A DNA stretch of 64,000 nucleotides from Lepidodermella squamata. Taxonomy: Eukaryota > Gastrotricha. Under the pieces are notes generated by a model that ran no database searches, was not told the DNA's origin, and saw only the letters and a list, made by a program, of their open reading frames with translations. The translations under genes and the position numbers were made by a program. The stretch's first letter is position 1; each line of letters starts with the position of its first letter. Of the stretch, positions 1 through 9,602 are shown piece by piece. The stretch covers positions 1,240,001-1,304,000 of the forward strand of contig JBLDXI010000023.1 in assembly GCA_047495785.1 (NCBI GenBank), given 5' to 3'.

Positions 1-601
1 AGAGAACACAGTCCTAGTTTTTTACATCTTTCATAATACGAGGCACCTTCAATCGATGAATAGTAGTCACTTCTATACAAAAGGCGTTTAGTGAACCGGG
101 CTTGAACCGCCTCCAGGTTGTCAATATCTGTTAAGTAGTACGGTGAGTATAGACCGAAGGGCAAAAATCTAGCCGGAGCGGCTGATTCAACAAATTGAAA
201 TTTTTCTCATGCACTGAAATGAGCGACAAGATAAAACAATTGTACTGCGCAAATGCAAATGTAGAGGTGCGATTGATAGGCGACTAACATCGCGTAATAG
301 GTTTGCGCGTCTTTTTTATTCAAACGGGGTTAATGGACAAATAAATTCGAATTTAGAATTTAGGGCGAAGTTTTATATTTTAAGGCGGCTGATTTTAAGG
401 CAGGTGCGGCATTTCGCGTCAAGGGGCAGAATAGTGCGGACTAGACACGGCGGTGGATTAGTGCGTCAATTAGGCAATGAATGCGGCGTTACATATTTAT
501 TTTTGGGCGACACAAATGGGTCGAACTTTTTCATTTTTGGGCGACAGATTTACACGCCCCCTTTTTAAATCTTATTGTTTATAAACCGTAACGCATTTAT
601 T
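1..601. other. Gene-free flank
   Basis: I see no convincing coding exon or RNA gene here. The sequence is moderately AT-rich and simply leads into the Penelope-like remnant that begins at 602. Confidence 0.5.
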
Positions 602-640
602 CCGACGTTTCGATTTCTAACAGAAATCATCTTCAGGGAT
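602..640 (-). ncRNA. Hammerhead-ribozyme-like motif at a Penelope-element end
   Basis: Read on the minus strand, this contains CTGAAGA, then one extra T, then a perfect 7-bp hairpin (GATTTCT / AGAAATC), then GAAAC and GTC. That is the order of a hammerhead core: the CUGANGA box, stem II, GAAA, a minimal stem III and the cleavage-site C. Three bases before CTGAAGA can pair with the three after GTC (stem I). Penelope-like elements are known to carry minimal hammerhead motifs that act as dimers. The extra T before stem II is a departure from the strict consensus, so activity is uncertain. It lies next to a Penelope endonuclease fragment, which supports the call. Confidence 0.5.
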
Positions 641-1738
641 TAGTTAAGAAATTAAATCGAAATTTTAAGTTACAATAATAATTAAGGTTGATGTTTTTAG
701 AACATATTGAAATTATGATCCGATTAGCTATCCATCTTCTTCTTGCACTTCTCATGGAATATCGGCTCCGTAAATAACTTAGCTTTGATCGAGTCGTTTT
801 GTTTGTTTATATTAGGCTTAAGCTTACGAATGTAGAGCATTTCGAGAATAAGGCAATCCCATTTTGTTTGTCCTTTAGCCAGCACCTTGAAGTATTTATC
901 AAGTTCGTTCTTCCCCACGCCATGCTGCTCCATATGTTTGCGTATACCGCACCACCTGTTGATCGCCTGACTCTTTGCATTAGCGTCCCAAAAATGATAA
1001 AATGCTAGGAAATTGTTATTTCACAGGCTGGTGACACCTGTGTTTGCTGAGGCGCTAGATTGTTACTAAAAATAGAGATCGTTAAATTGGATAAAATTTA
1101 TCGTTACTGAAATTTTGAGCTCGATGCAGATAAATAAGAAATTTAGATGGTGCCATAAAACCGATAAGTAATTTAGATGTGGTCATTAAACCGATAAGTT
1201 GTAAATTTTATTATAGGTCGAAAATTACTTTTATGGTTAAAAATGCATTTGGCAAGGTTAATTTCACACTGATTTGAGGGCCGTAAGGCCCAAATTGACA
1301 GGCGAGGTGAAACCGAGCTCTTTACCGAGGCGTAGCCGAGGATTGTAAATACACGTCCGAGGCAAAGCCGAGGTTCGGCTTTTTTAGCTTTCGTTAAGTT
1401 TTAATTTTTTATTCTTCATTTGGAATTTTGGAGTCTTATTTTGAACGATTATTTGGAATTTTCTTTAAGCGCAGCCTCTTGCCTATTTTTGGTTTTCCGA
1501 GAAAGCGTAGCGAGCACCATATGTTGCTTGGGTACCTTGAAATTAATGTTGCATCGACCAACAAATTTTGCAAAATGAAATGAAGAAACAAATCAGCTTC
1601 AAGATTCACGAGTTGCATCAGGTGTTGATTTTAACAAAATTTTGACCTCATTTATTGGTAAATATTGCAACTCCACCTGATTTTCAGCAAACATTTTTAA
1701 ATCGTCAAGCGATCAACATCTGGTGTTGTATACGAATT

Positions 1739-1909
1739 GTTATGCATCCTCGCTCTCTGCAATAGCCGCTCGTGCCCCGACTTGGCTACGCCCATAGAGC
1801 TAGTTTTAAGTTAAGTCTATGGCTACGCCTCGTCTTTTTGGGACTCGGCTGACGCCTCGTCAGATAAAATTCAGCACGAGCGGCTATCGCCGAGAGCTTG
1901 TATGATAAC
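1739..1909. mobile_element. Short palindromic MITE-like insertion
   Basis: The outer ~37 bases at each end form an imperfect inverted repeat; the inner boundary of both arms reads AGCCGCTCGTGC or its complement. The interior also has inverted pairs of CTACGCC-type words. It lies between the two halves of the Penelope endonuclease and so probably helped split it. No coding capacity. Confidence 0.55.
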
Positions 1910-2093
1910 ATACTCCTATATCCGTGTATCGATGACCTTCAATGCGTTGATGTAAGTGTTTGGATGTCATCCCAACATAATCAGTTTCGCACTGATCACA
2001 TTTAAAAAAAAAATTTTTTAATCTTATCGACGAAAAAATCCAGTCGATTCCTCGCTATAGTGTATTCATCGATGCTCCGGAGAAGCGCGTGAT

Positions 2094-2443
2094 TAGTGAT
2101 TACAGCAAGTAGCAGTAACACAACCGATTCGGATAGACCTAAAATACGTATACTTTACCAGGATACCAATACTGGGCAATTAGGCAGCGGAATATGGCCT
2201 TTCGAATCAATGCAAGTAGCCTTTGATCGGCTGCGCTCGGCTGCCGAACTACGACATAGAGATCGAACTTCTGGATGATCAAGGCAACGACTCCGTATCT
2301 ATTTCAGAGTTCATACAACGGCTGTATTTTGACTCTGGGACGGAAGAAACTTTTCCCTTAATGGGGGTTCAAGATATAGCGGGTCAAGTCCAAGAACTGC
2401 AATCTCTGATGGTATCGCCGCCTTTGAATTCCATCGACGTAAG
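2094..2443 (+). pseudogene. GABA-B-like receptor pseudogene, first-exon fragment
   Basis: This aligns with exon 1 of the intact class C receptor at 17509-17922. Shared words include RPKI, GSG, DRLRS, LPNYDIE, DDQGND and the final block before the splice donor, whose GTAAGTTG is also retained. About 11 bases are missing near 2240 relative to the intact gene, which shifts the frame between DRLRS and LPNYDIE. The signal-peptide part of the exon is not recognisable. No second exon follows; sequence from about 2613 on belongs to a foldback element. It is a dead, truncated copy. Confidence 0.8.
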
Positions 2444-2668
2444 TTGCACACATAGACATAGATAACAGGGTAGCCACTAAGCACACTTTTAGTTAATATT
2501 CTCTTGCAAGATAGCAATCGCAGCTAATGGAAATTTTATAGCCCTTGAACCGAAGATAGTAATTTAGGATGCAACCGCTCCGCAGTTGTAAACAACCGCA
2601 ATATAGCGGTATAATGATATCGTTAGCGACATTGAATAACTCGGATTTAGGCTTGTTTACATCTGTTT

Positions 2669-2767
2669 CAAGGTGATAGGTGACAAGTAAAAAGCTAAAA
2701 AGCGGCTTTTTAACTTGACTGAAGAGGCAAACAACAAAAGACTTTTTAATTGTCACCTGTGACCTTG
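2669..2767. mobile_element. 99-bp MITE nested in the foldback left arm
   Basis: It starts CAAGGTGATAGGTGACAA and ends with the near-perfect reverse complement. It interrupts the left arm exactly where the right arm is continuous (ACATCTGTTTTCCG). It is flanked by CATCTGTTT and CATTATGTTT, an imperfect ~9-bp target duplication. Comparing the arms gives the pre-insertion site directly, so the boundaries are firm. Confidence 0.7.
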
Positions 2768-3363
2768 CATTATGTTTCCGATTTTCCGGGTCAAAGTCCA
2801 TTGTCAGCCATTGCTGTCATCCATCAGCCACAGTCAGCTCGCGTGTTGTCGTCCAGAGAGCTTGGTGACTTGGTGACTTGGTGACTTGGTCGTGTCATTG
2901 CAACTTTCAATGCAAATTTCGCATGATTTTTCCAGGTGTTACTTATTACACTGCAGCACCTATAATGTGTTCAGAAAATGATCGGGAAGTCTCTTGCAAC
3001 CTGCTATCAAGAAACGCGGTTGAATTGCGGTTACGTCTATGTTAACCTCTTGCTTTTAGTTCGGAATGAGTTTTTCAAGTAATTTAGGGACTTTTAACCA
3101 CTGTTTAATAATACGGCCAACGATGGTGGATCAAAATGATGCAATTAAACATTTTACAGGTTTGGTGCTACAAAATCATGACAAGAGTAACACTGAGATT
3201 GAAGATTTGCCAAGCGGGCGCAACTCAATGTTACCATATGTTGATTAGAATCAAATCAAAGCTAATTTTTCGTCTTTTTGGTGAAAAGGAGACATCACAC
3301 CAAGATGTATGCTTATTATCAAACAGAATGTTTTTAGCATAGCCAAATTTGCTTGTTGTATAC

Positions 3364-3516
3364 TATATCCGGGTGGATATCATTGGTGGATAGCACGATG
3401 GATATAGGCCTGAAGGCAAGAAGGCTTTCTATGTGGGCCAGGGGCGCAGCCAAAGGCCGGAATGGTGGCATGAAGGACGAATATCCATCGCTGTCCACCG
3501 ATAACACCCGGATATG
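3364..3516. mobile_element. ~150-bp palindromic MITE inside the foldback interior
   Basis: The ends TATATCCGGGTGGATATC... (3364-3406) and ...GATAACACCCGGATAT (3481-3516) are imperfect reverse complements of each other, and the TGGATAGC/GCTGTCCA and GATGGATA words also pair. No coding capacity. It is a second insertion inside the larger element. Confidence 0.55.
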
Positions 3517-4246
3517 GTTGTTATCGGGCGTCGAAAATCATAAAATCCGGATAACGGAGCCAAGTTTAGATCCTGGCACCATAAACGCAACCAAGTTAAA
3601 AACAGTGACTTTTTTAAAAATGAAGGCAAATCAGGCAAATCAGGCAAATCAGGCAAAGCAGGCTATGATCTCAAAGCAATGATCAGGCCTTATGCAGAAA
3701 ATTGTTTTGGATTTCTGCTTATCAATCGCGATTTTCCAGAAATATTTGAAAATTCATTACTTCTAACTTCTACAAATGCATTCTGCTTCCCATCTTATTC
3801 GGTTTTACCCCAAGCTAAAAGTCAGTAAAAAGTGAAACCAAATATTTATGTTTTCCTTTTCCCTAAATTCAATTCCTCAAAACGATTAGTATGTAAGTCA
3901 TCAAAGCATAGATACCTTGACCTGAAAAAATATCAAAACGAAAAGCTGATCGATGATGTCATGGTTATTGATGATACAGGTACAAAATAAAGGTTATAGG
4001 TGCTGCCATGGTGCTGCAGTGTAATAAGTAACACCTGGAAAAATCATGCGAAATTTGCATTGAAAATTGCAATGACACGACCAAGTCACCAAGTCACCAA
4101 GTCACCAAGCTCTCTGGACGACAACACGCGAGCTGACTGTGGCTGATGGATGACAGCAATGGCTGACAATGGACTTTGACCCGGAAAATCGGAAAACAGA
4201 TGTAAACAAGCCTAAATCCGAGTTTTTCAACGTCGCTAACGATGTA

Positions 4247-4712
4247 GAAATATGCGCTAGCACTGGCGGTTCCTTACGTCGCAACACGAACGAAATGTGC
4301 GCAGTAGTTGGGCACATCGTTCGTGCACTCGGCAGGAGGATATAAAAGTCCTCTAAAAAACGGGGAGTTTCCAGTCACTGTCAAAGGCCGCTAGGCCGAC
4401 ACAGCTTAATTTGTTTGTATTATTAAAAGAGCCATCTGGAATATGTTATTTTCGCTTTTTATTGAATAAGATGGTGGATGTGATTCTGGAATAATGATAA
4501 AGTTATTTTTTTGCGAAATCAATAAATCCAGTGCCTCGGTTTGGGATTATATTTATATTATATATTAAAATAATCAGTGTACAGGATTATACAAGGTCAG
4601 CACAACGATTATATACGAGGAACTTAATGACACATTAATCACTTCTCCCTGATTTAACAATAACATCCCATCAACCATCAATCATGTTAGATTTTCACAA
4701 TTATAGCAATTT
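4247..4712. other. Spacer with an isolated TATA-like word
   Basis: No gene is seen. TATAAAAG occurs at 4341 on the plus strand but no plus-strand coding exon follows it, so I do not call a promoter. The minus-strand gene at 4713-5516 ends at the right edge of this stretch. Confidence 0.4.
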
Positions 4713-5516
4713 TCATACTCTCACAGCCACAATTCCTGTAATTAGACCGACTCCCCACCCGACTACGGCTCCAACTGCAGTTCCGATGGGTGGAACAAAA
4801 GGAGTTCCGATAGTAGCCCCGGCGGCAGCCCCTGTAAATGATGCACCTAATACAATGAACGGCTTTCGGTGCTCTTCATCGATCCATGCTAAAGCCAAGC
4901 AACCAATACCAAATCCTGCAAGAAGACCAATGGAAATACCAGATCCAGTTAATAACAGGGCAGTGGCTTCCAGAAACAACGGACCCAAGATATTTCTTAG
5001 GATTTCAAGTAGCCTTTCGCGGTCGTCCATGTTAATAAGACGATCAATAATCTCAAATATAATACATTTAAACCGTGGGGTCACTGTTAGCTGGGCTGAA
5101 TCAGTTTTAGTTGTTTTGTATAGTTTGCTGATCCTATCGTCCTGTTGCAAGTATTTCGCACAGTTCGTCGCAATTTCTAGCAACGTTTGGTTTAACACCT
5201 TTTTCTTGACCGCCATGTTCTCGTAGTTTAGAGTATTTAGGTCCTTCGGACTAATTAGTTGGCTTGCCTTCGTATTTTGTAATTCGGCGTCTGATGCTGG
5301 TGGTTTGTGAACTGAACAATTCTCAAGACCGTCTCGGCAGCGCCAGAAATTCGTATATATTTCCAGTTGATGCTTATTGATGTTTAGTTCGCATAATAAA
5401 ATGTTAACCTTTTCTTTTGAGCCAGATGCGTAAACAGTCTTCATTTCCTTCAGCTGCCCCTCGGTGAGTGGGAGGCATTCTTTCATTTTCGTTGAATACA
5501 TTTTGAATGAACGCAT
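4713..5516 (-). CDS. Unknown 267-aa protein: homeodomain-like HTH plus Gly-rich membrane tail
   Basis: A single-exon open frame starting at ATG 5516 (other in-frame ATGs follow closely) and ending with TGA at 4713. I do not recognise the family. Residues ~16-65 have the spacing of a divergent homeodomain or other helix-turn-helix: LTEGQLKEM, then LLCELNINKHQLEIY, then a Trp/Arg-rich end (FWRCR). The usual Asn of homeodomain helix 3 is not in register. Residues ~150-190 are amphipathic. Residues ~185-267 hold two or three hydrophobic Gly/Ala-rich segments with GxxxG spacing (GAAAGATIG, GTAVGAVVGWGVG), like a glycine-zipper membrane hairpin. A DNA-binding-like head on a membrane tail is unusual. 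The gene sits between two transposable elements, so it could itself be element-derived. Its uninterrupted 268-codon frame suggests it is or was recently functional. Confidence 0.55.
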   Translation of the reverse strand: MRSFKMYSTKMKECLPLTEGQLKEMKTVYASGSKEKVNILLCELNINKHQLEIYTNFWRCRDGLENCSVHKPPASDAELQNTKASQLISPKDLNTLNYENMAVKKKVLNQTLLEIATNCAKYLQQDDRISKLYKTTKTDSAQLTVTPRFKCIIFEIIDRLINMDDRERLLEILRNILGPLFLEATALLLTGSGISIGLLAGFGIGCLALAWIDEEHRKPFIVLGASFTGAAAGATIGTPFVPPIGTAVGAVVGWGVGLITGIVAVRV

Positions 5517-5643
5517 TTTCGTTTTCTATTAAATTTGTAAAATTGTAAATTGTAATATTGTAAAATTTAGAATAATGAACGATGTAATAATGCAATCAGT
5601 TTATTTTTGAAGAATCGTGGATAACAGCACTGAAAGTAGCAGC

Positions 5644-5675
5644 GACGTTTCGACCTCACAGAGGTCATCATCAGG
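5644..5675 (-). ncRNA. Hammerhead-like motif, left arm
   Basis: On the minus strand: CTGATGA, one extra T, a perfect 6-bp stem (GACCTC / GAGGTC) closed by a 3-base loop, then GAAAC and GTC. It is the mirror copy of the motif at 6008-6040. Short stem I pairing (GC with GC plus one A-T) is possible across the core. Confidence 0.5.
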
Positions 5676-6007
5676 CTTAAAACATCTAATAACATTTACC
5701 GTGAGGACAATTCAATCAAGCATTCGGTTCAGTAGAGTCATCTTTTACAATTTTCATACCCTTAGTATGTAAGGTAGGTTTGAGACTTTTTAAAAAAATA
5801 TTCTCCGCTGATTTTGGTTCAAAGAAATTCACTGATCTGTAGAGGATACCGGTCATGCTCCTAAGTACTCATTACAATGCAAACACTGCAATTTATAGAC
5901 CACAAACCGTTTTTGACAAGCGCCACCTTCCATGCCATTAGATGACTCTACTAAACCGAATGCTTGATTGAATTGTCCTCACGGTAAATGTTATTAGATG
6001 TTTTAAG

Positions 6008-6040
6008 CCTGATGATGACCTCTGTGAGGTCGAAACGTCG
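6008..6040 (+). ncRNA. Hammerhead-like motif, right arm
   Basis: CTGATGA at 6009-6015 is followed by T, a GACCTC-TGT-GAGGTC hairpin and GAAACGTC. Compared with the motif at 602-640, stem II (GACCTC versus GATTTCT) and stem I bases have changed on both sides, while CTGAnGA, the extra T and GAAACGTC are kept. That is the pattern expected of conserved RNA structure. Confidence 0.5.
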
Positions 6041-6090
6041 CTGCTACTTTCAGCGTTGTTATCCACGATTCTTCAAAAATAAACTGATTG

Positions 6091-7372
6091 AATCTTTTAT
6101 CTTTTACTTACGAAAGTCATGAGACGTAGGCAGAGTAGGCTACGTCTCATGACGAATTACTTGGTGAGTTCCCACCATGCATAGAACAAAACGACAAGCA
6201 GAATGATCCTACACAAGGAAATAGTGAAATGTAGACATGCTTATACGATATTATATTTTGTAAGAAATTTGACGTGGGAAGAGTGTCAATAATTTGTACA
6301 CATTCATATGACAACTCTGTAATGTGAATCATACGACGGAAACAATAATTTATTTTGAGCTGGTCTGAATTTTTGTTCTAGCGATCGTTATCAGCATCTA
6401 TTACCGTGGAAATAGCTATTCCTTATCTCAGCCGGCCTGCGAGCTTGAATAGTCGAATGAGATAAGCGCATTGGGTAGTAACTTAGTAATCTACTAATGA
6501 TTCATATTGCAGTCATTCTGGCAATGTCTGGGTTAGCAGTGCTTGGTAGCCTGTTTTACGACCACTTCAGAGGCGGCGACAAAATGCTGACATTGCGTCG
6601 AAATATCGAAACAGTTTTCTTCAGACAGCAAAATGCTTTGTGATAGAATAAATTTTTATTATCAGCTATCAAAAATTCGAAATAAAACGAATTGTGCGAT
6701 CAGTGTTGGGGATTTGATTTGTGAAAGATTTCAACATTCAAAATTCAAATATTTATTTCAATTTTCACGATTTTAGACCTTTTTGGCTGTGATTTGATTT
6801 CTGGGATTTATTTCAAAAAACAAAGATTTAATTAGCTCAAAAAAGTTTGATTTTAGGGATTTCAAAATCAAACACGGGAATTTTTCCCGGCAGGATGTAA
6901 GGTGAAAAGATTACAGCCATCCACTGTTTAGAAACTGTCAGGCGGTTATGACGCGTTAAAATCGCCAATTTGGCTCAACGGCTTGAAAAGTACCGTATTT
7001 TCAGGGGTGTTTTGCGGCCAATTTTCAATGCCAGGAAATCTTTCCGTCGGGTTCTAACCATGACAGTCGAATAGAGCGCCCTCGGTTCTATAACCCCGTA
7101 AGATTTCAAGCCCGCGGGAGCCACTGTTAGGCGGTTATGACGCGTCAAAAACGCCAAAACAGCGCTCCCCGACTTATCCGTCAGATTTTACCTCAAACTG
7201 CCCCTTCCACTTCAGTGAAGTTTTCGACATTGATACCCGACGAGACAGTGACGTCCTTAATTGAAAATAGTATGATAACTTTATTTTCAAGGTATCTCGT
7301 ACATATTTTGTTTATGTTTTTTTACCGTAGTCATACCGTAGTACTTGCCGGAAGCAATCGTATACCGTAAAT
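6091..7372. other. Gene-free stretch with a dispersed 28-bp repeat
   Basis: No gene is seen. GGCGGTTATGACGCGT followed by TAAAA or CAAAA and a GCCAA word occurs at 6941-6968 and again at 7130-7159. A third related copy lies at 35251-35278 inside a foldback element. The pair here may bound a ~190-bp decayed repeat. Confidence 0.45.
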
Positions 7373-7868
7373 CAGTGTGGTCCACGGGCTGACTCCGGAG
7401 TCATTTGGACTCTTTTGAGCATTTTTTTGACTCATGGCTGACTCCGATACTAAATAATTTTTGACTCCGAAACGAGTCAGAAGATCACTTAAAAATGACT
7501 CCGGGTCTGAAATTGACTCCAAAACGGACTGTCTTTGACGCCGGATTGCTTTTTTACCCTCGTCCTAATATATCCCTGGTCCAAAAAGTCGAAAAAATAT
7601 CGTCAGCTAAAGCTCGCTTCGCTCGCAGGTGGCTTTTTCTAGTTGCAGTGGCGCAAAAAATGACGAATTTTGTTGAAAACCAGTCGAACCTCGCCAAAAG
7701 TTGCAGCGACAGGTGAATATAGGGAGCGATTTTCGCGCTATAATGGAAATTGGAGTGATATTTAGACGTAATATTCACTGGTTTTTTGGCGTTTTTTTGG
7801 TTTTGACTCTTTCGCCCAGTTTTGACTCCGGTTTGTGTCTCGCCAGTTTACGCCCGTGGACCACACTG
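7373..7868. mobile_element. 496-bp hAT-type MITE
   Basis: The ends are CAGTGTGGTCCACGGGC... and ...GCCCGTGGACCACACTG, an inverted repeat of about 17 bp, and outside them is a perfect 8-bp direct duplication CCGTAAAT (7365-7372 and 7869-7876). An 8-bp duplication with CAGNG-type ends is the hallmark of the hAT superfamily. The interior repeats GACTCC/GACTCCGG words many times, as hAT subterminal regions often do. No transposase is encoded, so it is non-autonomous. Confidence 0.85.
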
Positions 7869-7876
7869 CCGTAAAT

Positions 7877-8756
7877 GTTCAAATACTAGCCCATCTCGAA
7901 TAAAAGCCCACCCAAGCAACGATACATTGACCTAGAAGCCCATCTCGAATAGTAGCCTGGGCTATTACCTAAATTAGTACGGCCATAACAAAGTGACTCA
8001 TTGACTCATTTTTCGCCAAAACAAGTGGTTCTATAGCTTCATCTCAGCGAAATGAAAATTATGAAGGTTTAAATGATGAAGGAGAGCCTATTAATAGCAG
8101 TGATTAAAGCGACGATGGGGCGGAAATTTTCCCAGAAGATGATTTAACCCTTTCCGTGCCGACGTTTTCTCGTCGAGAATCAAGCCTTTTCATTAGCTAT
8201 TTGTATTTCGCAGGTGAATTTCGGTTTTCGGCTGTTGCTATTGTTTACTTATCCTTTGTGCAAACACGAAACACGCGTGGAGAGAGCGCGAATCAATGCG
8301 CGCATTGCGTGTGTTGCGCAACTCGTCAAACAACGGCTTGTACCGGGCTGAAAAGGGCTATGACAATTTTTGCACTATTTTTCGACTGCCGCGTCAGAAA
8401 ACACAACTTTCACATATTTTCCCAAATTTTATTCAAATGAACAGGTGATAAAAAAGGAAAAACGACAGATCAAAAATCAAATCGATGAATCGTCACAAAA
8501 CAACCAACACAAAAAGTAAACATATCGAAACAACGAGATTGCATTTTCACCAGCGCGCTAAATAGTTGCGCTACCTTTTGTTTTTTGCTTACTTGCTTGT
8601 TTTTCAGCATATTTCTTTCTATGCCGACTACAGTCGATGATATTTCTGCATAAAGCAGTCCTGATAAAAGAATTCAATTGACAATTTTGCACCGTCAAAG
8701 TGACTACATCGTCAATGAAATTTTTATCCTCTACTATCGGGGTTTTCTGATGTGAC
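7877..8756. other. Gene-free stretch
   Basis: No supported exon. A 94-codon open frame at 8156-8440 has no splice context or family features and I do not call it. Confidence 0.4.
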
Positions 8757-9490
8757 TCAAAAAATTTTGCACATTTTCCGGCCCGCCGGTGTTTCCTCCG
8801 CGCGCGCGCTCCTATTGGTTGGCTCGTTTTACGCGTAAATACGCCTCGCTCGCATTTATTGCGCAACAAATAATTGCAGCCTCCCTCGTGCGCGCGCAGG
8901 AAAATGTACAAGTGCGAAATTCAGGAGAATAACGGCGCACTAGGGGTTGGATATGGAAGGCGAAATTTACGTATTTTCGCATTTTTAATTGGTATTTCAA
9001 GTTGAATTTAAATTTGAACAGAATTTTTCCCTGAATTGTTCAACATCACCCTAAAATAGCCTAAAATAGCGCGCCTAAAATGGCTATTTCCAGTTTTTTT
9101 TTAATTTTATAATTTTTCATTCTTCGAAAAAATCCATCGCATCCTTTCTCTTGAATCAAATTTTTAAATTCTTATGTCGGTGTTTTTGGATACGAACAGA
9201 TAAGTCATCAAATAAAGACGTGTAGGCCGCCACGATGCAGTCAATTTTGTTGTCGTATTAACAATACCAAACATCCTTTTCAAGGGTGGGCTTATATTTT
9301 TGTTGGAAAGCATGCAGCATGCTTGTCTTCCACTTAGCAAACTCTCTTGGACTTAGCGCACGGGCGCTCAGGTGCGCGCGCGCGGGGGTAGGCTATAATT
9401 ATCTTGACATGTTGCGCAATAAGCCCCAACCAATAGCAGCGCGCGCGCGGAGGAAACACCGGCGGGCCGGAAAATGTGCAAAAATTTTAC
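8757..9490. mobile_element. GC-rich foldback element
   Basis: Arms 8757-8895 and about 9385-9490 are inverted repeats. The outer ~65 bases (TTTTGCACATTTTCCGG, GGTGTTTCCTCCGCGCG, CCTATTGGTTGG) are almost identical. The inner parts (TTATTGCGCAACA..., a TAATT/AATTA word, a C/G-rich end) match less well. Each arm carries a run of alternating C and G. The AT-rich interior has no coding capacity. Its base composition is unlike the surrounding DNA. Confidence 0.65.
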
Positions 9491-9602
9491 GAGCTCATTC
9501 GCAAATTTGTAAGGTTTTTTGGCGTATTTGCGACGCAGTTTTTGAAAATGTGCATTTTCAAGGCGATAATTGCCCAATGGAAATAAATTGAGACGTCTTC
9601 AC

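Larger units (their letters stand above)
602..2012 (-). mobile_element. Penelope-like retroelement remnant (GIY-YIG endonuclease pieces)
   Basis: Two minus-strand protein fragments belong to the C-terminal endonuclease of a Penelope-like element. About 1924-2012 encodes a CxxC pair followed by DYVGMT, LHQR and a His, the start of a GIY-YIG domain. About 724-1013 encodes its C-terminal half, with the LILEMLYIRKLKPNINKQN stretch (conserved Glu and Asn) that closes the domain. A hammerhead-like motif lies just downstream at 602-640, as expected for the 3' end of these elements. The two halves are separated by about 0.9 kb of unrelated sequence, including a palindromic insertion at 1739-1909. The element is therefore old, fragmented and inactive. 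No reverse transcriptase domain is visible. Confidence 0.7.
2613..4246. mobile_element. Large foldback element with ~260-350-bp inverted arms
   Basis: The left arm (about 2613-2965) and right arm (about 3983-4246) are reverse complements through most of their length. Shared landmarks are the CGTTAGCGAC end, GGATTTAGGCTTGTTTACATC, three tandem copies of a 10-bp CTTGGTGACT unit, and GTGTTACTTATTACACTGCAG at the inner end. The left arm is longer because it carries a ~99-bp insertion. The 1-kb interior shows no transposase and contains another nested palindrome. It looks like a non-autonomous DNA element of the foldback/MITE type; the superfamily is not determined. Confidence 0.8.
5593..6090. mobile_element. 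498-bp palindromic element with 150-bp inverted repeats
   Basis: The first and last ~150 bases (5593-5742 and 5941-6090) are near-perfect reverse complements, starting CAATCAGTTTATTTTTGAAG and ending with its complement. Each arm carries one hammerhead-like motif, so the two point toward opposite strands. The 198-bp centre is unrelated and non-coding. The arm motif resembles the Penelope terminus at 602-640 in structure but differs in sequence. I infer a non-autonomous derivative of Penelope-like ends joined head to head. Confidence 0.75.

Noticed and set aside
3353-3682. 109-codon plus-strand frame
   Set aside because: It runs through a nested palindromic MITE and a short AATCAGGCA tandem repeat inside a foldback; no protein features.
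4341-4348. TATA box (TATAAAAG)
   Set aside because: No plus-strand gene follows; the neighbouring gene is on the other strand and ends here.
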